Source: Pseudooceanicola sp. (GTDB lineage Bacteria > Pseudomonadota > Alphaproteobacteria > Rhodobacterales > Rhodobacteraceae). Taken from it: DNA of 64,000 nt. A program made the position numbers and the translations under genes. How positions within the stretch are numbered: position 1 is the first letter of the stretch; every line of letters begins with the position of its first letter. Under the pieces are notes generated by a model. It was not told the origin of the DNA. It worked only from the letters and a program-made list of their open reading frames with translations, and ran no database searches. The stretch covers positions 1-64,000 of the forward strand of contig NZ_JARGNH010000015.1 of NCBI RefSeq assembly GCF_029213205.1. Direction: 5' to 3'. Below, one piece after another: positions 8,838 through 16,458 of the stretch.

Positions 8838-10064
8838 ATGACCGACGACACCCGCCCCAAGATCAAGGACAAGGATCGCCCGAATATGGCGTCATTCGCC
8901 TGGGAGGATCCCTTTCTGCTCGACGATCAACTGGATGAAGACGAACGGATGATTCGCGATTCGGCACATGCCTTCTGTCAGGAAAAGCTGATGCCGCGGG
9001 TCGAGTCGATGTATATGGAAGAGGGCGTTGACCCCTCGATTTTCGCCGAGATGGGCGAACAGGGGATCCTCGGCGTCACCGTGCCCGAGGAATACGGCGG
9101 CATCGGCGCAAACTATGTCTCCTACGGGCTGGTCGCGCGCGAGGTCGAACGGGTCGACAGCGGCTTCCGCTCGATGTGCTCGGTGCAATCCTCGCTCGTC
9201 ATGTATCCGATCTACGCCTATGGCTCGGAAGCGCAGCGCAAGAAGTACCTGCCGAAACTGGCCAGCGGCGAGTGGATCGGCTGCTTTGGCCTGACCGAGC
9301 CCGAAGCCGGATCGGATCCGGGCGGGATGAAGACCCGGGCGGTGAAAACCGACGGCGGGTATGTGCTGAACGGCGCCAAGATGTGGATTTCCAACGCGCC
9401 AATCGCCGATGTCTTTGTGATCTGGGCCAAATCCGACGCCCATGACGGGGCCATTCGGGGATTCGTGCTGGAAAAAGGCATGAAGGGGCTGAGCGCACCG
9501 AAGATCGGCGGCAAGCTGAGCCTGCGCGCCTCGATCACCGGCGAAATCGTGCTGGAGAATGTCGAGGTCGGTGAAGAGGCGCTGCTGCCGCATGTCTCGG
9601 GCCTGAAGGGGCCGTTCGGCTGTCTGAACCGGGCGCGCTACGGCATCGGCTGGGGCGTGATGGGCGCGGCCGAGGATTGCTGGTTCCAGGCGCGGCAATA
9701 CGGGCTGGACCGGACCCAGTTCGGCAAGCCGCTGGCCGGCACCCAGCTCTACCAGAAGAAACTGGCGGATATGCAGACCGAGATCGCGCTGGGTCTGCAG
9801 GCCTCGCTGCGGGTCGGACGGCTGTTCGATGCGGCCCGCGCGGCGCCGGAAATGGTGTCGATCATCAAGCGCAACAATTGCGGCAAGGCCCTGGATATCG
9901 CGCGGATGGCGCGGGACATGCATGGCGGCAACGGCATCCAGATCGGTTACAAGGTGATGCGGCACGCGGCGAACCTGGAGACGGTGAACACCTATGAGGG
10001 CACCCATGATGTGCATGCGCTGATCCTGGGCCGGGCGCAGACCGGATTGCAGGCTTTTGTCTGA
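8838..10064 (+). CDS. gcdH: Glutaryl-CoA dehydrogenase
   Basis: Flavin acyl-CoA dehydrogenase that oxidises and decarboxylates glutaryl-CoA to crotonyl-CoA in lysine, tryptophan and glutarate breakdown, passing electrons to ETF. Its 408 residues follow the GCDH rather than the general ACAD pattern: [62 protein letters not shown], and the catalytic Glu in [10 protein letters not shown] near residue 387. A strong ribosome-binding site (GAGGAGG) lies just before ATG 8838. It is divergent from a LysR regulator and followed by a hairpin terminator at 10139-10167 and a repeat element. Assignment is firm because the CLNRARYGI block is characteristic of this family. Confidence 0.95.
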   Translation: MTDDTRPKIKDKDRPNMASFAWEDPFLLDDQLDEDERMIRDSAHAFCQEKLMPRVESMYMEEGVDPSIFAEMGEQGILGVTVPEEYGGIGANYVSYGLVAREVERVDSGFRSMCSVQSSLVMYPIYAYGSEAQRKKYLPKLASGEWIGCFGLTEPEAGSDPGGMKTRAVKTDGGYVLNGAKMWISNAPIADVFVIWAKSDAHDGAIRGFVLEKGMKGLSAPKIGGKLSLRASITGEIVLENVEVGEEALLPHVSGLKGPFGCLNRARYGIGWGVMGAAEDCWFQARQYGLDRTQFGKPLAGTQLYQKKLADMQTEIALGLQASLRVGRLFDAARAAPEMVSIIKRNNCGKALDIARMARDMHGGNGIQIGYKVMRHAANLETVNTYEGTHDVHALILGRAQTGLQAFV

Positions 10065-10085
10065 GGATTGAGAATTGCGGGACGG

Positions 10086-10133
10086 GTGGGGGCGCTGCCC
10101 CCACACCCCCGGAATATTTCTGGCAAGATGAAG
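10086..10133. repeat. Second copy of the intergenic repeat element
   Basis: A perfect 8-bp hairpin GTGGGGGC/GCCCCCAC (10086-10093, 10097-10104, loop GCT) is followed by CCCCC and then 10111-10133, which is an exact 23-base inverted match to 1298-1320. Layout and spacing match the first copy although the stem sequence differs. The stem change is compensated on both sides, which suggests the hairpin itself is conserved. It lies between gcdH and its terminator. Confidence 0.7.
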
Positions 10134-10138
10134 AATGG

Positions 10139-10167
10139 ACGGCGGCGCGAGATGGCGCCGCCGTTTT
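10139..10167 (+). terminator. Rho-independent terminator after gcdH
   Basis: Ten-base perfect stem ACGGCGGCGC/GCGCCGCCGT (10139-10148 and 10155-10164) with a 6-base loop GAGATG, followed by TTT. It lies 75 bp after the gcdH stop and its last base touches the rsmD stop codon on the other strand. The U-tract is short, so efficiency is uncertain. Confidence 0.65.
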
Positions 10168-10727
10168 CATGTCAGGCGCAGAAAGGTGACATGGGTGTCA
10201 CCGTAGCGGCGGCTGTCGAGCCGGGTAAACCCGGGCGGCGGCGGTTGCGGGGCATTGTCCTCCCAGACCACCAGAGCCTTGTCCGCGATCCAGCCTGCGG
10301 CCAGGGCGGCGGCCAGGGCGGGCGCGCCGAGGGCCTTGCCATAGGGCGGATCGAGGAACACCAGCGTCGCGGCGGCGCCGGTGTTGGCTGGCAGGCGGCG
10401 GGCGTCGCGGGTGATCAGACGGCTGCGGTCGGCGCAAGCCAGGCTGGCGATGTTCTGGCGGATCAGGCTCTGCGCCTTGCGCCCATCATCGACGAAGGTG
10501 GCGTGGTCGGCACCGCGCGACAGCGCCTCAAGCCCGAGCGCGCCGGTTCCGGCAAAGAGGTCGAGCACCTGGGCATCGGTGATCGGGTCGTCAAAATGGC
10601 CGCCGCTGAGGGTCGAGAACAGGCTTTCGCGGATCCGGTCGGTGGTCGGGCGCAGATGGGTGCCGGGATCGCCCTTGCCAACCGTGGCCAAATTTCGCCC
10701 CCGCCAACTGCCCGCAATGATCCTCAT
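10167..10727 (-). CDS. rsmD: 16S rRNA (guanine(966)-N(2))-methyltransferase RsmD
   Basis: SAM-dependent methyltransferase that modifies G966 of 16S rRNA during small-subunit assembly. At 186 residues it has the usual RsmD length. The opening MRIIAGSWRGRNL and the block LRPTTDRIRESLFSTL are family hallmarks. Motif I is DLFAGTGALGLEALSRGA and the catalytic motif IV is LDPPYGK. I chose ATG 10727 because it produces the conserved MRIIxGxxRG start; the longer frame to 10826 has no counterpart in the family. It is convergent with gcdH and divergent from the peroxiredoxin gene. The call is secure. Confidence 0.94.
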   Translation of the reverse strand: MRIIAGSWRGRNLATVGKGDPGTHLRPTTDRIRESLFSTLSGGHFDDPITDAQVLDLFAGTGALGLEALSRGADHATFVDDGRKAQSLIRQNIASLACADRSRLITRDARRLPANTGAAATLVFLDPPYGKALGAPALAAALAAGWIADKALVVWEDNAPQPPPPGFTRLDSRRYGDTHVTFLRLT

Positions 10728-10843
10728 GCTGTGATTTGGTGCATCTCTGGCCCCGATTTTCCGGTTGTTGTCGCTTGTCGTCCATCTATATCTGCCGGGT
10801 GAGTGAACACAACGGACCGAAACCAAACACGGACGGAGCGACC

Positions 10844-11332
10844 ATGACCATAGCCATCGGTGACAAACTGCCCCAGGCCACCCTCATTGCAACCGCGGGC
10901 GACAAGCCGGCGCCGGTTACGCTACCGGATTATGTCGCCGGGCGCAAAGTGGTGGTTTTCGCCCTGCCCGCCGCCTTTAGCGGCACCTGCACCACTGCCC
11001 ATGTCCCGAGCTTCATGCGCAATATGGACGCGCTGAAGGCCAAGGGCGTGGATGAGGTGATCTGCCTGACCGTGAACGATTATTTCTGCGTGAAAGCCTG
11101 GGATGAAAGCATGGGGGCCAGCGCTGCCGGGATCACCATGCTGGCCGATGGCATGTCCGAATTCACCAAGGCCGTGGGCATGAATGTCACCGCGCCGGCG
11201 GTCGGGTTCGTCGACCGCTCCAAGCGCTATTCGATGCTGGTCGAAGACGGGGTTGTGACCCAGTTGAACCTGGAAGTCGTGCCCGGCGCCTGTGAGATCG
11301 CCGCCGCCGAGACCATGTTGGACAAGATGTAA
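10844..11332 (+). CDS. Peroxiredoxin, Prx5-type (redoxin family)
   Basis: Thiol peroxidase of 162 residues that reduces hydrogen peroxide and alkyl hydroperoxides in the cytosol, usually with glutathione or glutaredoxin. The peroxidatic Cys sits at position 49 in LPAAFSGTCTTAHVPSF. Most Prx5 proteins read PGAFTPTCS there, so the Gly-Ala and Thr-Pro positions vary, but the Thr and Cys needed for catalysis remain. The later motif ITMLADGMSEFTKAVG and AESE/ALG-like region MNVTAPAVGFVDRSKRYSM are typical. The start is ATG 10844, preceded by GGACGGAG; the frame extends upstream without homology. The gene is divergent from rsmD and convergent with mscS. Confidence 0.93.
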   Translation: MTIAIGDKLPQATLIATAGDKPAPVTLPDYVAGRKVVVFALPAAFSGTCTTAHVPSFMRNMDALKAKGVDEVICLTVNDYFCVKAWDESMGASAAGITMLADGMSEFTKAVGMNVTAPAVGFVDRSKRYSMLVEDGVVTQLNLEVVPGACEIAAAETMLDKM

Positions 11333-11354
11333 GACCATCGGGCGCGGGCGCGGA

Positions 11355-12236
11355 TTAGTCGCCCGCGTCCTGTCCGGGCTGAATGCCCGAAGGCTGAGCG
11401 GCATAATGCACCGTCTGGGTCGGGAACGGTATGTCGATCCCACCCGCATCCAGCGCCTCTTTCACCGCGCGTTTCATATCCGCCTGATAGGCGAAATAGA
11501 CAGCTGAATCACACCAGGCCCGGACCAGGAAATCGACCGAGCTGGCGCCGAGGTTGTTGACCTGCACGAATGGCGCCGGGTCGGCGTGAGTGCGCGAATC
11601 CGCCTCGACGGTGTCGCGGATAATGCTTTCGGCGCTTTTCAGATCGCTGTCATAGCTGACCCCAAAACCCCATTCCGCACGCCGTTTCGGGTAGCTCGAA
11701 TAATTAGTGATGGTGTTGCCCCAGACCGAGGCATTGGGGATGATGATCTGCACATTGCCGGTGCTGGCCAGTTCGGTGAAATTCAGGGTAATGTCGCGCA
11801 CGCTGCCCATCTGGCCACCGACCTCGACAAAATCGCCGGTCTTGAAGGGGCGAAACAGGATCAGCATCATCCCCGCCGCGACATTGGACAGGGTGCCCTG
11901 CAGCGCCAGGCCGATGGCCAGCCCGGCGGCGCCGATGATCGCAACCACGCTGGTGGTCTGCACCCCGAAGGTGTTGAGCACAAACAGACAGGCAAAGCCG
12001 ATGATCGCATAGCGCACCAGCGAGCCGAGAAAGGCGAACAGGGTGTCATCGAACGCGGCGTGGCGGCGCGCCAGCGCCTTGATCCGGCGATTGGCCCATC
12101 CGGCCAGGATGTAGCCCAGAAAGAGGATCGCGGCGGCCGAGAGCACGCTGCCGACAATCGACACCAGAAAGTCGAGCGTCACCAGGTCGTTCAGGCTGTG
12201 GCCGTTCCAGATTTCGCGGTTCAGTAGGTCGAGCAT
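11355..12236 (-). CDS. mscS: Small-conductance mechanosensitive channel (MscS family)
   Basis: Inner-membrane tension-gated channel that releases solutes on hypo-osmotic shock. Transmembrane helices lie near residues 20-45, 65-88 and 92-120. The pore helix TM3 carries the Gly/Ala-rich stretch AIIGAAGLAIGLALQGTLSNVAAG, followed by the MscS beta domain (FRPFKTGDFVEVGGQMGSV, IIIPNASVWGNTITNYS) and a C-terminal alpha/beta domain. At 293 residues it is the minimal MscS form. The ATG at 12236 overlaps the stop of phhB by one base (TGATG), so it is translated by coupling as the last gene of a minus-strand operon. An in-frame TTG one codon earlier is less likely. It is convergent with the peroxiredoxin gene. 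Confidence 0.93.
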   Translation of the reverse strand: MLDLLNREIWNGHSLNDLVTLDFLVSIVGSVLSAAAILFLGYILAGWANRRIKALARRHAAFDDTLFAFLGSLVRYAIIGFACLFVLNTFGVQTTSVVAIIGAAGLAIGLALQGTLSNVAAGMMLILFRPFKTGDFVEVGGQMGSVRDITLNFTELASTGNVQIIIPNASVWGNTITNYSSYPKRRAEWGFGVSYDSDLKSAESIIRDTVEADSRTHADPAPFVQVNNLGASSVDFLVRAWCDSAVYFAYQADMKRAVKEALDAGGIDIPFPTQTVHYAAQPSGIQPGQDAGD

Positions 12237-12544
12237 CAAATCTCCGTCAATTGGTCCAGTTTTCCGGCGAGCCTGGCGTCGCGGGCGGTGAGGCCGCCGC
12301 TGTCATGGCTGGTCAGCAGCACTGTGACGCGGTTGTAGCTGTTGTGCCAGTCGGGATGGTGATCCCATTTCTCGGCCCAGAGCGCGGCGCGGGTCATGAA
12401 GCCAAAGGCCGCGATGAAATCGCTGAAGGTGAAGGTCTTTTCGATGGCGTCCTGCCCGGTGGCGGTCTGCACCCTGGCCCAGCGATTGGCCAGCAGCGGC
12501 GCGAAGAGGACGGCATCGGGGGAGTTGGCGCCTGGCTCTGACAT
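12236..12544 (-). CDS. phhB: Pterin-4-alpha-carbinolamine dehydratase
   Basis: Small cytosolic enzyme (102 aa) that dehydrates 4a-hydroxytetrahydropterin after pterin-dependent hydroxylation; it also occurs without a neighbouring hydroxylase, as here. The family signature is present: [18 protein letters not shown] with the active-site His pair at 62-63, and a third His in [12 protein letters not shown]. Its start overlaps the upstream acyltransferase stop by one base (TGATG), and its own stop overlaps the mscS start in the same way. No phenylalanine hydroxylase gene is in this window, so a role in moonlighting or in molybdopterin-related chemistry is also possible. Confidence 0.92.
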   Translation of the reverse strand: MSEPGANSPDAVLFAPLLANRWARVQTATGQDAIEKTFTFSDFIAAFGFMTRAALWAEKWDHHPDWHNSYNRVTVLLTSHDSGGLTARDARLAGKLDQLTEI

Positions 12545-13728
12545 CAATCCTGTTCCTCGATCTGGTCGCGACGGAACGGGCCATAGGCGGTCAGCACCTC
12601 GATATCCTCTTCGACGGCGGCGCGTTCCTGTTTCAAGAAACTTTCGACGGCGCGGGCAAAGCCGGGCTCGGCGATCCAATGCAGCGAATGGCATTCAGCC
12701 GGCAGATAGCCGCGCGCCAGCTTGTGTTCGCCCTGCGCCCCGGCCTCGACCCGGGCCAGCCCCTGGCGGATCGCATAGTCGATGGCGCGGTAATAACAGG
12801 CCTCGAAATGCAGGCAATCGTGATGCTCGATGCAGCCCCAATAGCGGCCATAGAGCACCTCACGCCCGATCATGTTCAGCGCCCCAGCCACCGGCAGCCC
12901 GTCGCGTTCGCAGATCACCAGCAGGATGTCGTCGCGCAGGGTCTCTTGCGCGATGTCGAAAAATTCGCGGGTCAGATAGGGGGTGCCCCATTTGCGGCTG
13001 CCGGTGTCCTGGTAGAATTGCCAGAAGGCATCCCAATGCTCCGGTTCGATCTGGTCGCCGGTCAATTCGTGGATGGTGCCGCCGAATTCATTGGCGCGCT
13101 GGCGCTCCTTGCGGATCACTTTGCGCTTGCGCGAGGACAGCGAGGCGAGGAAGGCGTCGAAATCCGCATAGCCCTGGTTCTGCCAATGGAACTGCTGGCT
13201 GGTGCGGCGCATCAGCCCCATCGCTTCGCCCGCCAGCGCCTCGGCTTCGGTGCAGAAGGTGACATGCAGCGAGGACAGCCGATTGTCGGCGGCCAGCTTC
13301 ACTGCGCCCTGCACCAGCGCCGCCATGCCGTCGGCCTCGGCCCCCGGCCTTGTCAGGAAACGGCGACCGGTGGCGGGGGTGAAGGGCACCGCGATCTGCA
13401 GTTTCGGGTAATAGCGCCCACCCGCGTTTTCATAGGCATGCGCCCAAGAGAAATCGAAGATGTATTCACCCTGGGAATGGCCCTTGGCATAGAGCGGCGC
13501 GACGGCGATCACGTCACCATTCTTGCGGGCAATGAGGTGGCGCGGCTCCCAGCCGGTGCCGGGCCCGACCGAGCCGCTGTCCTCAAGCGCCTTGAGAAAG
13601 CGGTGGGTGGTGAAGGGATCGAAGGGGCGGCCCCCATCCGCCGCCTCGGGGCAGGCGCAGGCATCCCAATCGGCGGCGGCAATGCGGGCGAGACTGGTCA
13701 GAACGTCGATTTCGATCACATCGTCCAT
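12544..13728 (-). CDS. FemAB/GNAT-like acyltransferase (DUF482/PF04339 type), 394 aa
   Basis: Belongs to the conserved family annotated as GNAT family N-acetyltransferase or peptidogalycan biosynthesis protein (COG3146). The visible signature regions are [18 protein letters not shown] near the N-terminus, [15 protein letters not shown] in the middle (positively charged, nucleotide or acyl-tRNA facing), and [28 protein letters not shown] followed by [17 protein letters not shown]. Two tandem GNAT-type folds are expected. The biological substrate is not established for the family. It is encoded 83 bp after the GDPD gene and is coupled to phhB by a TGATG junction. The start ATG 13728 gives the usual family length. 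Confidence 0.85.
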   Translation of the reverse strand: MDDVIEIDVLTSLARIAAADWDACACPEAADGGRPFDPFTTHRFLKALEDSGSVGPGTGWEPRHLIARKNGDVIAVAPLYAKGHSQGEYIFDFSWAHAYENAGGRYYPKLQIAVPFTPATGRRFLTRPGAEADGMAALVQGAVKLAADNRLSSLHVTFCTEAEALAGEAMGLMRRTSQQFHWQNQGYADFDAFLASLSSRKRKVIRKERQRANEFGGTIHELTGDQIEPEHWDAFWQFYQDTGSRKWGTPYLTREFFDIAQETLRDDILLVICERDGLPVAGALNMIGREVLYGRYWGCIEHHDCLHFEACYYRAIDYAIRQGLARVEAGAQGEHKLARGYLPAECHSLHWIAEPGFARAVESFLKQERAAVEEDIEVLTAYGPFRRDQIEEQD

Positions 13729-13811
13729 CGGCGTTTTGACTCCTTCAATTTCGGCCCCATATCTTTTTGGCCTCGCATTTTCGCCGGTCCCGCCGCGCGA
13801 TCAAGCGGATC

Positions 13812-14600
13812 TTAACCCGACAGGGCGGCGGCATAGCCTTCAAAGGTGACATTGTCGGCATATTTGCGCGCCTCGGCCTCTTGTTCGGGCGAACGGATGG
13901 TCCAGCACAGCACCGGCAGGCCCCGCGCGCGGATCTCGGCCACCCGGGGGCGAGCCAGATCCTCCGCCTCATGGCTGATAAACGCGGCACCGGCTCCGTC
14001 AATGTCGGGAATGCCACGCAGACGCACCCTTGTGGCGGCAGGGACCAGCATCCAATCCTTGGGCCGATAGGCCGAGGTGACGATGCCACGCGGGATATCC
14101 GGGGCCAGGCCTGAGAGCACCCGCACCGAATGCGGGTTGAACGACATGAAGGCAAGCGGGCCGCCATAGCCTGCCGCATCCCGCGCCGCCGCCGCCTCCA
14201 ACTGGCCGATGCCGGGACCGAGGGCGCCGTCCTGATCCTTGATCTCGACCAGCAGCGGCACCCGCCCGGCGACCAGGGCCAGCACCTCGGTGAACCGCGG
14301 GATGGGGCTGGCGCCGCCGGTCAGGGTGATCTGCCCCAGTTCGGCGGCGCGGCTCTGGCGGATTGCGCCGGTCTGGCCGGTCAGCCGTTCCAGCGCGTAA
14401 TCGTGAAACACCATCGCCGCGCCGTCGGCGGACAATTGCAGATCGATCTCGATGCCATAGCCCGCGGCCATTGCCGCCGCGATCGCCTCGCGCGAATTTT
14501 CGGGGCGGCCCTGGCTGCGGTCATGCAGCGCGCGATGCGCGATCGGGGCCTGTAGAAAGGCGGTGGGGAGCGGCGGCACCTGCATCGGGCGTTTTGGCAT
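13812..14600 (-). CDS. Glycerophosphodiester phosphodiesterase family protein
   Basis: TIM-barrel phosphodiesterase of 262 residues that hydrolyses glycerophosphodiesters to glycerol-3-phosphate and an alcohol. The GDPD signature starts with IAHRALHDRSQGRPENSREAIAAAMAAGYGIEIDLQLSADG: catalytic His 22 follows IA, Glu in PENS, and the metal-binding E-x-D in IEIDLQ. The second catalytic His is in VFHDYALERLTG. There is no signal peptide, so it acts in the cytosol, unlike periplasmic GlpQ. Its ATG overlaps the ridA stop by one base. Whether it uses glycerophosphodiesters or lysophospholipids cannot be told. Confidence 0.92.
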   Translation of the reverse strand: MPKRPMQVPPLPTAFLQAPIAHRALHDRSQGRPENSREAIAAAMAAGYGIEIDLQLSADGAAMVFHDYALERLTGQTGAIRQSRAAELGQITLTGGASPIPRFTEVLALVAGRVPLLVEIKDQDGALGPGIGQLEAAAARDAAGYGGPLAFMSFNPHSVRVLSGLAPDIPRGIVTSAYRPKDWMLVPAATRVRLRGIPDIDGAGAAFISHEAEDLARPRVAEIRARGLPVLCWTIRSPEQEAEARKYADNVTFEGYAAALSG

Positions 14601-15061
14601 CAGTCGATCTGAAAGATGCCTTCGATTTCGACCGCGACACCGAATGGCAGCGCCCCGGCGGAAACTGCGGACCGGGCGTGGCGCCCGGCGTCGCCCAGCA
14701 CCTCGACCAGGAAATCCGAGGCGCCGTTGACCACCTTGGGCTGATCGCCGAAATCGGGGGAGGAATTGACAAAGGCAGTCAGCTTTACCGCGCGTTTCAG
14801 CCGCGACAGATCACCGCCACAGGCCGCCTTGACCTGGGCCAGCAGGCCAATGGCGCAGCTGCGCGCAGCAACGGCGCCCTCTTCGACGCTAAGGTCAACG
14901 CCGAGCTTGCCGGTGATCAGTTTGCCCTCGGCCATCGACACCTGGCCCGAGATATAGAGCGTGTCACCGACCTGCACGAAGGGGATGTAATTGGCCGCCG
15001 GCGCATTGGCTTTCGGCAGGGTGATGCCCATTTCGGACAGGCGGGTTTCGATGGCGTTCAT
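14600..15061 (-). CDS. RidA family protein (YjgF/YER057c/UK114)
   Basis: Small trimeric enamine/imine deaminase family member of 153 residues. The strand-rich core is visible, for instance DTLYISGQVSMAEGKLITGKLG and the terminal PFGVAVEIEGIFQID. The length and the N-terminal block ETRLSEMGITLPKANAPAANYIPF match the COG0251 subgroup whose members are about 155 residues, longer than canonical RidA. The conserved Arg of canonical RidA near the end (R-V-E-I-E) is not obvious, since the protein reads GVAVEIE, so catalysis as a 2-aminoacrylate deaminase is not certain. ATG 15061 is preferred because GAGGAATGTC precedes it. It is the first gene of the ridA-GDPD-acyltransferase-phhB-mscS run. Confidence 0.88.
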   Translation of the reverse strand: MNAIETRLSEMGITLPKANAPAANYIPFVQVGDTLYISGQVSMAEGKLITGKLGVDLSVEEGAVAARSCAIGLLAQVKAACGGDLSRLKRAVKLTAFVNSSPDFGDQPKVVNGASDFLVEVLGDAGRHARSAVSAGALPFGVAVEIEGIFQID

Positions 15062-15141
15062 GACATTCCTCGGGCTGACCATATGGGCGGGACGCTAAGC
15101 GCCCAGCCCGGGAATGCAACCGGATTCCGGCGCGGGCCGGG

Positions 15142-16458
15142 TCAGTCTTCGCGCAGGGCGTGACGGAAATAATCGGCCACCGGTGCCATCAGATAGGACA
15201 ACGGCGTGCGCTCTCCGATCAGGATGAAGGCCTCGACCGGCATTCCGGGCAACAGGTCGATACCGTCTTGGTGGCTCCCATCCGGTCTGAGATCGGACTC
15301 GATCGCGATCTCGACCCGGTAGAAATCCCGCATCGTGTTGGAATCGGTAAAGGCATCGGGCGAGATCATGGTGATGCGGCCCTGGACCTCGGGTGCCGCC
15401 ATCCGGTTCAGTGCCGGAAAGGTCAGCCGCACCGGTTGGCTGCGACTGACCTGATCGACCACTGCGGGATCAATGTGCACCGTCACGATCAGCGGCCGAT
15501 TCTGCGGCACGATATAGGCCAACGGCTCGCCGGAATGCACCACCGCGCCGCGGCCGAACACCGTCAGCCCATAGAGCACCCCGGCCACCGGTGCGCGGAT
15601 TTCCAGCCGGGCGATCCGGGTGCCGAGCGCGCGTACCCGTTCGGTCAATTCGCGTTCGCGCGGCGCTAGGTCGCGCAGATCGGCCCGAGCAGCGTCGCTG
15701 ACGGCGGTGGCAACGCGGGCGGCCTCTAGCCGGAGTTCGGCCAACCGCGCCTCGGCCTCGTCACGGGCGGCGTTCAGGGCCCCGTCCTGGCCCTTCAACT
15801 GCGCCCTTTCGCGGCGCAGCGCGATCAATCGGGCGCTCGGGGCCAACTGACGCGCGACGAGGGATTCCTGGGCGCCGAGCTCTTGATCGACCAGGGAAAT
15901 CTGGCTCATCAGGGCCTGCACCTGGGCCCGGTTGCCAGCGATCTGGCTGATGACCTGCTGGCGTTGCGCGGCGACCTGCGCGCTGTCGCGCAGCAGAGCG
16001 GCACGGCGGGCGGCAAAGATCGCCCGTTGCGCCGAGATCAGCTGCCGGGCGGCCTCGGCACCTGCCAGATCCGACAGACTCGGATCGAAGGTCACCCGCT
16101 CGGCGCCGTCACGCTCGGCCTCAAGGCGGGCGCGGCGGGCGATCAACTCGGCCAGCGCAGAGCGGGTCAGCGCCTGTTCGGCGATCAGATCCCCGGGCTC
16201 CAGCCGGATCAACAGCGAATCCATCGCCACGGTCTCGCCCTCGTTGACCAGCAGCGCGTCGACGACGCCGCCATCGGGATGCTGCACCACCTGCCGATTC
16301 CGTTCAACCTCGACCCGACCGGGCAGGATCAGGGCGCTGGACAACTGCGCGGTGGCGGCCCAGGTGCCGAGACCGCCAAACAGCCCGAACAGGGCCAGGA
16401 ACCCGATCAGCAGCGGCTTGGCGGCGGACCAATGGGGTATCGACGGTTCGTCGGTCAT
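15142..16458 (-). CDS. Type I secretion periplasmic adaptor, HlyD/PrtE family
   Basis: Membrane-fusion subunit linking a type I ABC exporter to an outer-membrane TolC channel. One N-terminal transmembrane helix (about residues 14-36, LLIGFLALFGLFGGLGTWAATA) is followed by a lipoyl half-motif (RNRQVVQHPDGGVVDALLVNEGETV), a long Ala/Arg/Glu-rich coiled coil over about residues 90-260, the second lipoyl half (IRAPVAGVLYGLTVFGRGAVV) and a beta-barrel domain with MPVEAFILIGERT. At 438 residues it fits the PrtE/HasE group. Its ATG overlaps the upstream ABC gene by 4 bp (ATGA). No TolC gene and no RTX-type substrate gene lies in the window. Confidence 0.92.
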   Translation of the reverse strand: MTDEPSIPHWSAAKPLLIGFLALFGLFGGLGTWAATAQLSSALILPGRVEVERNRQVVQHPDGGVVDALLVNEGETVAMDSLLIRLEPGDLIAEQALTRSALAELIARRARLEAERDGAERVTFDPSLSDLAGAEAARQLISAQRAIFAARRAALLRDSAQVAAQRQQVISQIAGNRAQVQALMSQISLVDQELGAQESLVARQLAPSARLIALRRERAQLKGQDGALNAARDEAEARLAELRLEAARVATAVSDAARADLRDLAPRERELTERVRALGTRIARLEIRAPVAGVLYGLTVFGRGAVVHSGEPLAYIVPQNRPLIVTVHIDPAVVDQVSRSQPVRLTFPALNRMAAPEVQGRITMISPDAFTDSNTMRDFYRVEIAIESDLRPDGSHQDGIDLLPGMPVEAFILIGERTPLSYLMAPVADYFRHALRED

